Assembly: GCA_015501595.1 (NCBI GenBank)
Contig: JADNRX010000031.1
Location: 1 to 64,000, forward strand
DNA: 64,000 bases
Source: Hymenopellis radicata
Taxonomy: Eukaryota; Basidiomycota; Agaricomycetes; Agaricales; Physalacriaceae
Direction of reading: 5' to 3'
In this document: positions 44,387-54,721 of the stretch, piece after piece
How the letters are laid out: every line of letters starts with the position of its first letter
Position numbering within the stretch: the first letter of the stretch is position 1
Notes under the pieces: generated by a model
What the model was told of the DNA's origin: nothing
The model's database searches: none
The model's input: only the letters and a program-made list of their open reading frames with translations
Position numbers and translations under genes: made by a program

Positions 44387-45525
44387 ATGCCAGCTAGCCA
44401 TGCATTCTAAGGAGGACGCCCTGGCCATTGCATTAGCATGTCGTCACCTGCTCCCGGTGGCTAATGCCTATGTCTGGTCCCATGTCACACTTCGCGACGA
44501 CGAGACTACTCACCAACGCATCCTTTTCCTTAATTCACATCACCACCTCCTCACTTACATTGTCCATCTCACTATTGAATGGCCGGCTCACAACATTCTT
44601 GAAATATGGAAAAGCCTCATCTGGGAGACCGCGGTTTCCATTCGTGCGGTGGCGTGTGTAGCGATGCATATATGTCCGGAAACGATTCATGTCATCTGCC
44701 CCATCCTTCCACCCACATCTATCCTGACTTTCATAGGCTGTGTCATCGCGCCCAATTCTCTCATGTTCATGATTCAGGCACTTACACAGCCGGCATCCGT
44801 GCAGCTCGTTCTATCCCTCTTGGACGTTGAGCCTTTTACCCCTCCCCATGACTTCACGTCCATGCATCACCTGGGTGTCTTTGCCTGTGATGGGTCTTTT
44901 TGGACCAGTGATTTAGGCGACTTGCTTCAGCAGCTGCCATTAAGCAGTCTGGTATATGCACCCGCTCCAACCGCTGTGATTGCGATCGGCTTCCGGTGGA
45001 GGACATCTTTAACCAAACTCGTTATCAATCTTCAAAGTGAGATGCCACTAAAATTCAATACACAGATGCTTAACCTCGACCCACAGATTACACCGCCGAT
45101 CAACTTACCGATCTCGACTTGCCGTCGTTTGAAAGTTTGAGATTCTTGCGTTTGCGATGCGACCATGACACGATCAGAGATATAGCGTCTATCACCGGTC
45201 GTGTTGGCACAATTTCTGTACTCGACATCGAGTCCTACGTATACGAAGCGGACTGTGACTTGTGGCAGTACGCGCTCTCATGCTGGGCATCCATTCCCAT
45301 GCTCCACATCAGTCTCGACGTCTGCAATTTTGCATTTCGTTACAGCCCCCCCGTTGTCAATCCCTTGCGCGTCTTCTTGACGCAGACTGTTAGGAGGCTC
45401 CGACCGCATCCCGCAGTGACACATATGATTGTGCAACGAGGCATTCTTCCACGCTTCCATGTCTAGACGATCGAATCGACTCACATAAATACTAATACTT
45501 TTGGCAATGCATCTTATCCCTTTGA

Positions 45526-46749
45526 ATGTCTATCCCCTCGTCTTTTAATACCCTCCCGCTCGAACTTGTTGACGAGATTGCCACGCTCGCTGGAGACGGC
45601 GACACCGAATTTCAAAAGCAGCTCCGCCTGGTGAACCAACAATTCTCGGTTTGCCTCGCCCCATCTGTTTTTCCAACAATCCACTTTCCTCTATCCCCCT
45701 GTCCCTCTCCCTCTGCCATTCCCTATATCGAATCCCACTTGCACATAGCAAAGGCTGTAACCGCGATAGTCATTCACTCAGTTACGGACGCTGTCGAATG
45801 TCTACGCTTCGTGGAATTATGCGACTTGGGACGGTCGGTGGATGCTATGGAATGGCGATTGGACGAATCCTCGGAGCGCATCCCCACCTCCTTACTATCT
45901 ATACTGCTCCCGCGGCGGTCTGTGACGCTCGCGCCTCACCATTTCATGCCATCCTGCCTTTCTTGGCTACTCCAGCATTCAACGAAGCTGGAATACTTGC
46001 ATCTTGGAACAGCGACCTGTTCGTGCAAGCCCACTCACGAGCAGTGGCCTGTATCATCTATCAACCCCCTTTGCTCCCTGTCCGAATTCGTTTACTCGTC
46101 GTTGTGCACGCATCCCTTTCGTCGCATCTTTGCGAACACGGTCGCCCTCTCAATTTTACATTCGTCCTCCGCACACCTCACCATACTGCGGGTGACTGTC
46201 GTGCCAGAAGACATTCCTGGCATACAGTCCCTTGTAAATGGTTGCCGCACATCGTTGGAATTGTTAGAGTTAACTCTGGTCGACGGCCGCCCTGCCGGTA
46301 AGGCCGTTGATGCCGTAGACTTCTGTATCTCTATATTAACAAGGATTTTCATAGGCTTCGCATACGTTGCGCTGCAAGCATTAACAATAGCGGACCTCCC
46401 ATGCTTGAATCGACTCCTTCTGAATAGTGGAATCGATGGCGTGTATTTGCTTGCGATGATTCTTCATACGTTGCCGGTTAGACACGGTCTAGATACCGTG
46501 CATATAGGATTGACTTCGACCGAATTGACGGTTGAGCACTGGATAGCTCTCAATAGAGCCATGAATAGAGTCAGGAATTTCCACGACCACGAGATCGAGA
46601 TTTTTACGAGGGGCTCACCACTGAATACTCCAGAATACTTCTTGTATTACGCTGCACATGGAGGAGCTGCTCGGACGTTAGGGGAACATAAGCATGGGGA
46701 CGATGAGTATTACGCACTGGAAATATTCGTTCAATGTTATTATGATTAA
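45526..46749 (+). CDS. F-box-like protein
   Basis: A 407-codon open frame starting MSIPSSFNTLPLELVDEIA, a recognisable F-box start, followed by LRLVNQQFSVCLAPSVFPTI (F-box end), then leucine-rich segments (KLEYLHLGTA, SLELLELTLVDG, ALQALTIADLPCLNRLLLNS) and a C-terminal ALEIFVQCYYD. A GT..AG intron from about 46301 (GTAAGG) to 46356 (CATAG) is likely, joining GRPA to GFAYVAL. Substrate unknown. Part of a local run of similar genes on the same strand. Confidence 0.65.
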   Translation: MSIPSSFNTLPLELVDEIATLAGDGDTEFQKQLRLVNQQFSVCLAPSVFPTIHFPLSPCPSPSAIPYIESHLHIAKAVTAIVIHSVTDAVECLRFVELCDLGRSVDAMEWRLDESSERIPTSLLSILLPRRSVTLAPHHFMPSCLSWLLQHSTKLEYLHLGTATCSCKPTHEQWPVSSINPLCSLSEFVYSSLCTHPFRRIFANTVALSILHSSSAHLTILRVTVVPEDIPGIQSLVNGCRTSLELLELTLVDGRPAGKAVDAVDFCISILTRIFIGFAYVALQALTIADLPCLNRLLLNSGIDGVYLLAMILHTLPVRHGLDTVHIGLTSTELTVEHWIALNRAMNRVRNFHDHEIEIFTRGSPLNTPEYFLYYAAHGGAARTLGEHKHGDDEYYALEIFVQCYYD

Positions 46750-47248
46750 CAATACATGTACATGTGCCTTCTCTTAAATGCCCTGATACCTTCTTGCTCA
46801 CCGAATCCCGCCGCCCGTGAACCATCCCCTGCCGTCTTTCATGTGTACTTATCCTATAGCTTCTAACGCTCCCCATTATCTCGAACGTTTGGGTGCTATT
46901 GATCTTGTGGGAGCTCTGCATCGACGAATGGGCACGGAGCGAACGCCGAAATCAAGTTAACTCCGAAGCAACGCAAAGAAAACATTGTGGACATTAAGAT
47001 GAGCTTCATATGGCATACGCACTTCGGATATCGAAATTAACTGTTGCCCGACCTGTCAAACGCATTTCGGGATTATCCGTTACCCACATTCATCGTCATC
47101 CTTCATAGAGCCGCCACGTCGCCACTGAATCCCAAGTACATTTAAAGAGGATATTATCCTTGCTCACTGTGCCCCAGTTCAGCGCTGAATTGGCCGCTCA
47201 TTCCACGGCCCAACCCGACCCATAAACGCGACGGGTGATGGTACCTCT
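46750..47248. other. Intergenic region
   Basis: No supportable gene. Confidence 0.45.
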
Positions 47249-47917
47249 TTGAGCGCGACGTGTGAACATCCAGGTAGTGCGAGTTCGTGTCCTTCAAAGC
47301 CTTTGTCTAACAAATTTCTAGTTACACGTCATACTCTTAGTATTCACCTCTGTATCAAGACAATAGACCTCCCAATGTTATGTATAGCCGATGACATGGA
47401 GTACTACATCACTCCCATCTGCTGCCTAGCTCCCCTTGTCGCCTGTACCCACGTCCAGCACGCGAAGCAGGCTCTCCGTCTGCACACCCAAATCATTCGC
47501 CATTTCACGTGTGGCATCGCTCACCAACCACCCCCTCCCCCCGCCCGCCCCCGTATCTCCTGCCTCCTCATGTGGCGCAATGCAGCCAGATGGTGCGAGA
47601 TGGAACAGCTTCATTTGTGTCTTGTTCGCATATGTCTTCCCATAAGCGTTTCCGCACCGGACAATGCCCACGAGTCAGGCGCCGTTCGTCTCGGACCTAT
47701 AGGCTGTCCAGTTGGCTGTAGCTGGTATTGCACAAACACGTTGACGCCGAGTGCTTTGTTATTTGCTATCAGTGAACACAACCATCGCAACGACTGCCAT
47801 CCCGAATTGCCAGGCAAACAAGTCGACTTGAGAGGGATGATTCGACGGGTGGACTATAGGTATAATAACAAGAGATGCCTTGTTGGCTTTCAGAAAATGG
47901 GCCAATCCGAGCTATGA
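47249..47917 (+). CDS. Possible hypothetical protein, Cys/His-rich
   Basis: A 222-codon open frame (ICCLAPLVACTHVQHAKQAL, HQPPPPPARPRISCLLM, DCHPELPGKQVDLRG). It is longer than most chance frames here, but other frames overlap and there is no family match I recognise. It could be a decayed F-box-type relative. Confidence 0.25.
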   Translation: MSATCEHPGSASSCPSKPLSNKFLVTRHTLSIHLCIKTIDLPMLCIADDMEYYITPICCLAPLVACTHVQHAKQALRLHTQIIRHFTCGIAHQPPPPPARPRISCLLMWRNAARWCEMEQLHLCLVRICLPISVSAPDNAHESGAVRLGPIGCPVGCSWYCTNTLTPSALLFAISEHNHRNDCHPELPGKQVDLRGMIRRVDYRYNNKRCLVGFQKMGQSEL

Positions 47918-48261
47918 AGCTGCCCACGGCGTCCGGCTAACGCAAAAGATCTGTTCATGAACAAAGTGTGCCCTCACGAGCGGCCGGTCCAGTCATACAT
48001 TTCACAGGGAGGCAATACCAAGACCTTGTCTTCACAGTTGGTAGTACAATTCTGCTTCTGCTCGGCTGCAGAATCTGTCAACGATATTTACCGGAATAAG
48101 CAGTAAGTCGTATGCTGTTTGTTTCAATGGGTGGGTGCAGACGATGTGTCTCTGCACCTGAAGGGAACCCTGACAGGTCACATCACCCACCCCTCAACTG
48201 TGCTCCACACCGCCATCATTACCACCATCCACGACGTCCCCCGTTCGGTATCAGCTTTCCA

Positions 48262-49494
48262 ATGCTACTTCCCTTCGAACTCAACAATCCAATAACGGAC
48301 GGCGCCTTATCCCGTTTTCCTCCGGAGATACTCGCGCGTATTTTCCGTTTCGCATGGCCCGACATTGGCCTACTTCGCATATGTGGCATCATCAACAAAT
48401 CCTTTCGATCCTTTGCTTGTCGCCTTACATTTGACTCCATTTGTTGTGGGCAGCTGACAGCCATAACACGGAGCATAAAACGATGGCTTCTCTTCGTAAT
48501 GGACTCCCCCCATCTCCAGCACTATATCAGAGACATCACTGTCATCGGCCGCTTTCCCGACAGAGCGAACCATTTGGCGCGTCTTGTCCGGGCATGCCAC
48601 AGAGGTATCCCTCTGCGTACCCTGACACTAAATACACCCCGTATGCTAAACATCGCATGTTCTCCCAACGACAGCCATACCATCCTCTCCCCGTTTCCAA
48701 ATCTTTGCATCGACGGCAATGATATCGACGCCAACATCTGCTTTCATATGCTGATCAATGCGTGTATGCTGGCCAGTCTTGAAATAGGCTTGCGAGAGTC
48801 GTGTCGTTACCTCAATGTTGGCGACGACACAAAGCCTGTTGTAGAAAGCGTTTCACAGGGCTTGAATACGCTCAGAATTCGCCTGACATCGGATGACAAT
48901 CGCGACCGCCTATCAGATGACGGCGTCATGCGCGTTTTCCTTCGAGTGCAGCAACACGTTCAATGGCGGCTGCATACGTTCGAGTTCTGTGCGCCGGCGC
49001 GTTGCAGCTCTGGACTGGCCATATTCCTCAACCTCATCATCCCAAGTCTTCATTCATTAGCACTAAGGGTGTACGACCAAGGTAAGCCACTGCCAAAGCA
49101 TGTCTGCAACAGGACTTGATATTACTTAGAGTCGATCTTTTGGCCCACCATCAACTTTGATGAGTTCATCAATCTGACGGAACTGTCCCTCGGGCTCGCA
49201 GAGGAAAATCTCAAGGCCGTATGTTTATTGCTTTCGAGCGCCGTCCTTCCAGGCCGTCTCCTCCATCTCCATCTCGAAATCTGCATCGATCCGGATGAAC
49301 GGTCTTCTCCCTGGGACCCCCTATGTGAAGCACTGCACCGTTCGTGTCTATGCCTTGTGACCGACGTTATTAAGGTCATTATCAAGCAGGATGCGTTGCA
49401 CGAGGCCGGGCGGAGCAGGCTGTCATGGATTGAAAGAGAGATGAACTCTTACAGTCATACACAACAATGTGTGCTTAAATTAGCTTTTGTGTAA
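48262..49494 (+). CDS. F-box/LRR-like protein
   Basis: ATG 48262 gives MLLPFELNNPITDGALSRFP and PEILARIFRFAWPDIGLLRI, an F-box. Leucine-rich repeats follow (PLRTLTLNTPRMLNIAC, MLASLEIGLRESC, SLHSLALRVYDQ). Intron 49082-49129; second exon ESIFWPTINFDEFINLTELS to LKLAFV, stop 49492-49494. Intact in this reading. Confidence 0.62.
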
Positions 49495-49714
49495 TCGGTC
49501 TCCCCTACTCCTACAGATAGTACCTTAAGGCTGGCTCGAATTCACTAAGCTTTTGATGTATATGGGGAAGTACTGGATATAACCGTCACGTATATAGATC
49601 GCGACGGCGTCCGCTTCACCTATATAGATCGCGACAGCTTCCGCTCTCCTCCCGACACCACATACGCGCCCTATACATCGCGGCCAATGCACTCCTCATT
49701 ATGATGTTCCAAAT
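49495..49714. other. Intergenic region with a 30-bp tandem duplication
   Basis: TATATAGATCGCGAC-type unit at 49591-49620 is repeated at 49621-49650 with a few changes. No gene. Confidence 0.55.
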
Positions 49715-50624
49715 ATGCCGGCAGTGTGTTTCTATACCTTTTCCTCAGACTCTTTGGCTAATGTGCCACCTGCAAGTAGAAGAAAAGCCGGCGGCGGCGG
49801 CGGCAAGAGCACGGTGCGGGTGATGTGTACGGATTTACGGGGGCACGGGTAGAGCGTGAGAAATTGATGGTGGCTGTGGACGTCTCGAACACACCAACAC
49901 ACCCCGCGTAGACACAGAATGCCGCCATTTTGCCCTTTTCTTACAGGATGGCCGACAAGAACTCAGACGGCGTAATCGAGTATGGCGAAATGGAGCTTCA
50001 CCTGTTTTCAAAGTTGGCGCTATTCGAGGCATGTATGGTACGCCCCCCAACATCTTTCATTTCCGTCCGCCGCCTCATATGTTCTACGCGATCCAGTGGC
50101 GAGAGCCCTATGAGGCGAAATTCATAATGCCCGAAAAAATTATACGGGGCCTAGTATACGGCAACCGATCCATGGGCCCATCCATTGTCAATGTGCCCAT
50201 CAACGGCTCGCGCCATCGCATACAATCAGTCGATCCCCAATACTATCTCCGTGATAGGCATGTACATGAACCTCGCCGGCGATTTGTGGAATACATTTGT
50301 CAGGCAGACAGACGTGTTTGTTACCACATCCGCTCTTGTTCTTTCCAGTTTCCCCGCGACGCCGACAAGATCATGAATGCCAAAAACGACATCGTAACTT
50401 CATTTATATCGGCGGAGCCTCACTGGCCAGCCCACACGAAGAAGTGGTATGGCAACGTTCTTATATTGAAAACCTTCAATGGAGAGTTAGACCACATATT
50501 CAAAGGTGACAGGCCTATCATTGACGTTCTCGTAGAAAGGTATTTGGTTGCATATTCTGCGCCACTACTTAAGCTGATTCAATGTAGATTTGTGTGCGAA
50601 TATGTCAAAATTCAGAATACTTGA
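49715..50624 (+). CDS. Lineage-specific protein of unknown function
   Basis: ATG 49715 (MPAVCFYTFSSDSLANVPPA, then a Gly run), donor at 49814 or 49820, acceptor before 49947, then GAIRGMYGTPPNIFHFRPPP, EAKFIMPEKIIRGLVYGNRS, KKWYGNVLILKTFNGELDHI and, after intron 50540-50587, DVLVERFVCEYVKIQNT with the stop at 50622-50624. The phases agree throughout. The GNVLILK..DVLVERF ending recurs in mushroom proteins of no known function. Confidence 0.5.
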
Positions 50625-50779
50625 CTTCGTCTTCTCACACCCCTTGGTGGCATTCACTCTCCACCTCTCGCAGTCGGTCACACAGGAGCTCCCCTTTATC
50701 ACACCATCATGTCCCTATATGTTGCCCGCCACATCAATGTGTTTTATTATTCGTGGCAAGCTGATTTTGTTTCCATACC

Positions 50780-51981
50780 ATGCCCACCAGACGATCTCCA
50801 TTCGAGTCCATGCCTATGGAACTCCTCGACGCATGTCTTCGACTGGCTTGTGTCGAGTCCGTCTTTCTCTTAAGAACCCTTCGTCTCGTCAATCACGCCT
50901 GTAATTGCTGTTTATTGCCGGTGCTCTTCGCGCGTGTTACATACCCCAGGTCTCCGCGCTTCCACCGAGAGTCCCTGTCCTTTCTCGCCTTCAGACCCCA
51001 CATTACAGATGCAGTTCGATCGATAATCATTACATCCATACCCACGTTGAGTCATTGCCTCCGCTTCATCGCCCTGTGCAATGAAGTGAAACCCATCCAT
51101 ACAATCGAATGGGCACTTCAGGGCTCATCCGCCTACATCATTCCAAGCCCCGCATACGCCTCCATTTCCTTCATGTCGACGGTTGTTTGGCACGCGGAAA
51201 CTGTCTCACCCGATACCGTCTCCTGGGTTCTAGCTAACGCTCGCCCTGTTCGTGTTCTCAAACTGGACATTAAGTGCGCGCGTCGTCGTGACGGCACTCC
51301 ACGCTGTAAACCGAGCTTGGGACCTATTGCTTGCGCCTTACAAGAGTTTGAGTACTGTCCTCGCTCTCATGTACCCTACAGGCGACTACTTGGAGACCCC
51401 ATATTCTGCACATATTTGAATAGGGCGTCTTCGTTGCTAGTCATCTTAAAGTTGACCATTTTGCCGGGCGAACTTGGTGCCTTACAAAGCCTTCTACAAA
51501 TCTGCTCCCTTACCCTGGAATCCCTGGACATTCGAATGATCTTCACCCCAACGACAGGCACGTTCTTTCAATATTCTCATCCGGGACTCCTTGATCTCAT
51601 CGTCCTTTAGAATCTACTCATTCGTCTCCAGCGACGCTGTCGTTCGACCATATGGATAGCTTGACGTCGTTGACCATAGAGGCCGATGGGGGATGTGCGT
51701 CTTGGATGGGTGAATCACTGTTGAGCTTTAATAAGGCCCACTCCCTCACCAGACTTTGCTTGTTGCTCAGCTCCTGTGATATTCCTACGGTGGGCTGGAG
51801 ATCCTTGGAGAAGGGAATCAGGACGGTTAGAATCAATCGCAATCATACTATACGCTGCGTGGTGGACGATAACTTCATTAGCCATCCGGGTTATTGGCTA
51901 CATTGGATGGCTAATGGGATCCAGACGACCCGTAGCCACAGCGCAGGATTTGATCTCCAAGTCGTGGTATATATTATTTAA
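50780..51981 (+). CDS. F-box-like protein
   Basis: ATG 50780 gives MPTRRSPFESMPMELLDACL and LRLVNHACNCCLLPVLFARV, an F-box-like N-terminus closely similar in plan to the gene at 45526. Leucine-rich parts follow (SLLVILKLTILPGELGALQS, SLTLESLDIRMIF). An intron near 51560-51630 leads to a second exon with DSLTSLTIEADGG and SLTRLCLLLSSCDIPT. The exact splice sites are uncertain. Confidence 0.55.
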
Positions 51982-52432
51982 CGTCAATATATCCCCACAT
52001 TCGGGAATCGGGAACATTTGAAGGCGCAGAGGATGCTCCCTGAACATCGTGCAGGTCAATTCTATTCTCATCAACCTGCTGCGTTTGCTTCAATGCTTGA
52101 AAGGCATCCGTTACACAGCCACCTTCTGAAATACGATTGCACTGCCACCGCCCACTTGTCTCACGCGTAATTATCATTCGGCCGCTTCTATTCCTCCGTC
52201 GAGCTGCCAATATGACTTATGTGATCACCCCATAATTTGAAGTACGACGCGTATCACCATTCCCTGACGAAGAGCAGAAGTGGGAGGCTAGTTGAGAAGG
52301 AGCCGTCACATCCCCCCTGTACGCTGGAACTGACCTGCGTGCGACATCCAGAAAAACTACTCAGGAGCTTGCGACCATCCTATGTATGTCGAAATGCTTC
52401 ATCCTTTCAAGCCAAGACAGTTCGCCCTCACA
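51982..52432. other. Intergenic region upstream of the RNR fragment
   Basis: No gene seen. An in-frame upstream ATG at 52394 could extend the next reading frame by 13 codons. Confidence 0.4.
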
Positions 52433-53223
52433 ATGGATACAAACACCCGCGAATCGTCCACCTACGAGCCCATCTTAAACAATTCCACTGATAGACTTAT
52501 TCTCTTCCCTATACGGTACCCTGATGTAAGTTGCAGCAACCACGCCTGAATTCCTTACTGACCACAACACAGATATGGGCTGCGTACAAGAACGCCGAAA
52601 GTTCCTTCTGGACAGCTGAAGAAGTAGATCTCAAGGCCGACCTATATCATTGGAAACAGGTCCTGACAAAAGACGAGAAATATTTCATATCCCACATCCT
52701 CGCCTTCTTCGCCGCATCAGACGGAATTGTCAACGAGAACTTGGTGGCTCGGTTCTCAACAGAGGTCCAAGTTGCGGAGGCTCGCTGTTTCTATGGCTTC
52801 CAGATCATGATGGAGAACATCCACTCGGAGATGTACTCACTGCTCATTGATACCCTAATTGAGGACGACGCGCAAAAGGATCAGCTCTTTCACGCTATTG
52901 AGGCGATACCTTGTGTCAGGAGTAAAGCGGAGTGGGCGCTTCGCTGGATTGCAGATAGCCAAAGCACCTTTGGTGAACGTCTTGTCGCATTTGCTGCCGT
53001 CGAGGGAATTTTCTTTTCTGGATCGTTTGCGGCCATCTTCTGGCTAAAGAAGCGTGGCCTTATGCCCGGGCTGACTTTCTCAAATGAACTGATTAGCCGG
53101 GACGAAGGCATGCATACCGACTTCGCCTGCCTTCTCTTCTCACACCTTCGCCATCCTCCCTCCCATCGATAACGTGCGCAATCATAACCAGTGCCGTCAC
53201 CATCGAAAAAGTGTTCCTAACAG
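52433..53223 (+). pseudogene. Truncated ribonucleotide reductase small subunit (RNR2-like)
   Basis: The class I small subunit holds the diiron-tyrosyl radical for dNTP synthesis. Exon 52433-52525 ([12 protein letters not shown]), intron 52526-52572, exon from 52573. All radical-site residues are visible: the Asp in [10 protein letters not shown], Glu, His and Tyr in [12 protein letters not shown], Glu in [12 protein letters not shown], and Glu/His in [11 protein letters not shown]. After [13 protein letters not shown] the frame stops (53170-53172), while the next frame continues AIITSAVTIEKVFLT, so one base is missing. The match ends at an ACAG/GTAAGT donor (about 53222); the following exon with the last ~100 residues, including the C-terminal tail that docks to the large subunit, is absent. 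Retained introns mean a DNA-level duplicate, not a retrocopy. Confidence 0.8.
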
Positions 53224-53265
53224 GTAAGTGATCCTCAACGCTAAGAAACCCCAGGCCAAAAATAC

Positions 53266-53572
53266 CTTTTTTGCCAAATAGCCTAGTCTGAGGACAAACT
53301 TTGATTAGGCAAACATATAGTCTAACGATTATCAGCCCATGAACACCATTTGGCAAATTATCTGAGAGATGCCTCTACATCTATTTGGCAAATTACTATC
53401 AAATACTGCTTCCTAATAAAAGCATATACATGAAACTGAGCTGGCTGATAATATTCTATTTGTCAAATATTATACCCATCGACTGTCGTGTCCATGTCCA
53501 GTCATTTGGCAAATTCGCCAAATATGTGTCTATCGACTATGCTATTCATGGACCTACTATTTGGCAACTTAG
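53266..53572. repeat. Dispersed TTTGGCAAAT palindromic repeats
   Basis: At least six copies or near-copies of TTTGGCAAAT occur (near 53268, 53347, 53382, 53457, 53503-53522, 53562), the outermost two in opposite orientation (TTGCCAAATAG / CTATTTGGCAA). This could be the subterminal array of a short transposon, but no target duplication was found. Confidence 0.5.
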
Positions 53573-53629
53573 AGCACTATATATTTAGTATCATAATACA
53601 TCACGGACCATATTTTCAGGGTCTGCATA

Positions 53630-53862
53630 CTGTAGACTTTCATTCAATTCGTCGGCCCATGTGACCTGTGACCGGTCCGACGAAATTATGGATTCGTCGA
53701 ATTACCATATATAGTACTTGCCGCCGCGGCGGAGCTGCGCGGGAGGCTGGCGGGGGCCCCGCCGATGATTTTTTTGGGATTTTTCGCTGTGACCGCTGTG
53801 ACTTTTCGTCGATTTCGGGTCGCCTGTGACCCGTGACCGACGAATTGAATTAAAGTGTACAG
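53630..53862. mobile_element. TA-flanked MITE (Tc1/mariner-type), 233 bp
   Basis: Left end CTGTAGACTTTCATTCAATT and inverted right end CTGTACACTTTAATTCAATT, continuing through CGTCGG (24 of 26 match). TA flanks both sides (53628-53629 and 53863-53864). GTGACC repeats lie just inside each end. No coding capacity. Confidence 0.78.
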
Positions 53863-53864
53863 TA

Positions 53865-54438
53865 GCCTAAAAAGGAAATTTTTGCCCCCCGCCTTCGGTG
53901 AGAGCATTCAAATAGGGTGATTCCAAGTATTGTGTCTAGTTACAAACTTGTTCCCTGTAAGTTCGCAGCATAATGTGTAACACCCTGTGAACCTACGTAA
54001 ACTTTTAACTAATACATACTTATATCACAACATATCTACTGCTCCATGATAGTTTAAATATATAAGTAGTGCCACAGTGATGAGCTCCTTATCATAAGTT
54101 AGGTTCTTGACCTTGCATTACGTGTCATGTGAATATGTGGTCTAAACAGTACAGTATATGCGCTTGAAGGCAACTGCTTGATGGCTTCAGAACTAGGACC
54201 TAGAAGATTAGTATTGAAACTGTGAGTAATATGCCTGGAAGGTTTACTTACTGCAATTTATCCTACTATTCCAAGTATTTTGGACACTAAGATGAACTTG
54301 CAAATAGGTGTTGTTGAAATGGTACTACTGCAGGAGTTGAGTTTTGGACAGTAAGGAGAAGTTGTAAAAATATTTTATGAAATGGTATTATCATTCCACA
54401 TTGCAAAAAAAATGCTAACTTCGAAGCATAGGAAACAT
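53865..54438. other. AT-rich intergenic region
   Basis: About 570 bp of AT-rich sequence with no gene or clear repeat. Confidence 0.5.
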
Positions 54439-54511
54439 GCCCACTGCGGGACTCGAACCCGCATCAGTCAAGATCGGAGTGACATGCTCTAACCCACTAA
54501 GCCAAGTGGGC
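54439..54511 (-). tRNA. tRNA-like gene with an abnormal anticodon arm
   Basis: On the minus strand, acceptor arms GCCCACT/AGTGGGC, D arm (GCTT..GAGC) and T arm (GCGGG TTCGAGT CCCGC) are perfect. Between them the anticodon arm does not give a 5-bp stem with a 7-nt loop: the only pairing is GTCA/TGAC around a 9-nt loop CTCCGATCT, leaving a short variable loop. If the loop is read from its 5' side the anticodon would be CCG (Arg). It may be a damaged or unusual tRNA. No intron is apparent. Confidence 0.55.
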
Positions 54512-54721
54512 TTCCTTAATCTGAAGGGGAATAGACCCTTGATATTCCCCGATTCATTTCTTTCCTTTACTCCCGCCACATAGTGCTGCACAAGCCATAA
54601 AACAAAAAGTACATAAATCTAAGGTCGTAAGTCGGTATAAAAGTCGTTGTCAGTCGTTACAGTAGGAGTCCAAATCACCAACCCATACAAACAGTTCGAG
54701 AAGTCCGAGACGCCGCAAAAA

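Larger units (their letters stand above)
43217..45466 (+). pseudogene. F-box/LRR-like gene split by element E
   Basis: First exon MSFMVALPGPILEVICQL is F-box-like; the frame is interrupted at 43268 by element E and resumes at 44395, with one duplication removed, as AMHSKEDALAIALACRHLLP, YVWSHVTLRD, leucine-rich segments (YIVHLTIEWP, SVQLVLSLLDVEPF), an intron 45037-45086 and a last exon DLPSFESLRFLRLRCDHDT to VQRGILPRFHV. Such proteins usually connect substrates to SCF ubiquitin ligases. As it stands the element destroys the frame; clean excision would restore it. Confidence 0.6.

Noticed and set aside
49948..50030. Apparent EF-hand loop (DKNSDGVIEYGE) in an alternative frame
   Set aside because: The neighbouring frame is open from the splice acceptor into the supported protein, with matching intron phase; the EF-hand frame ends soon after. 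Chance resemblance.
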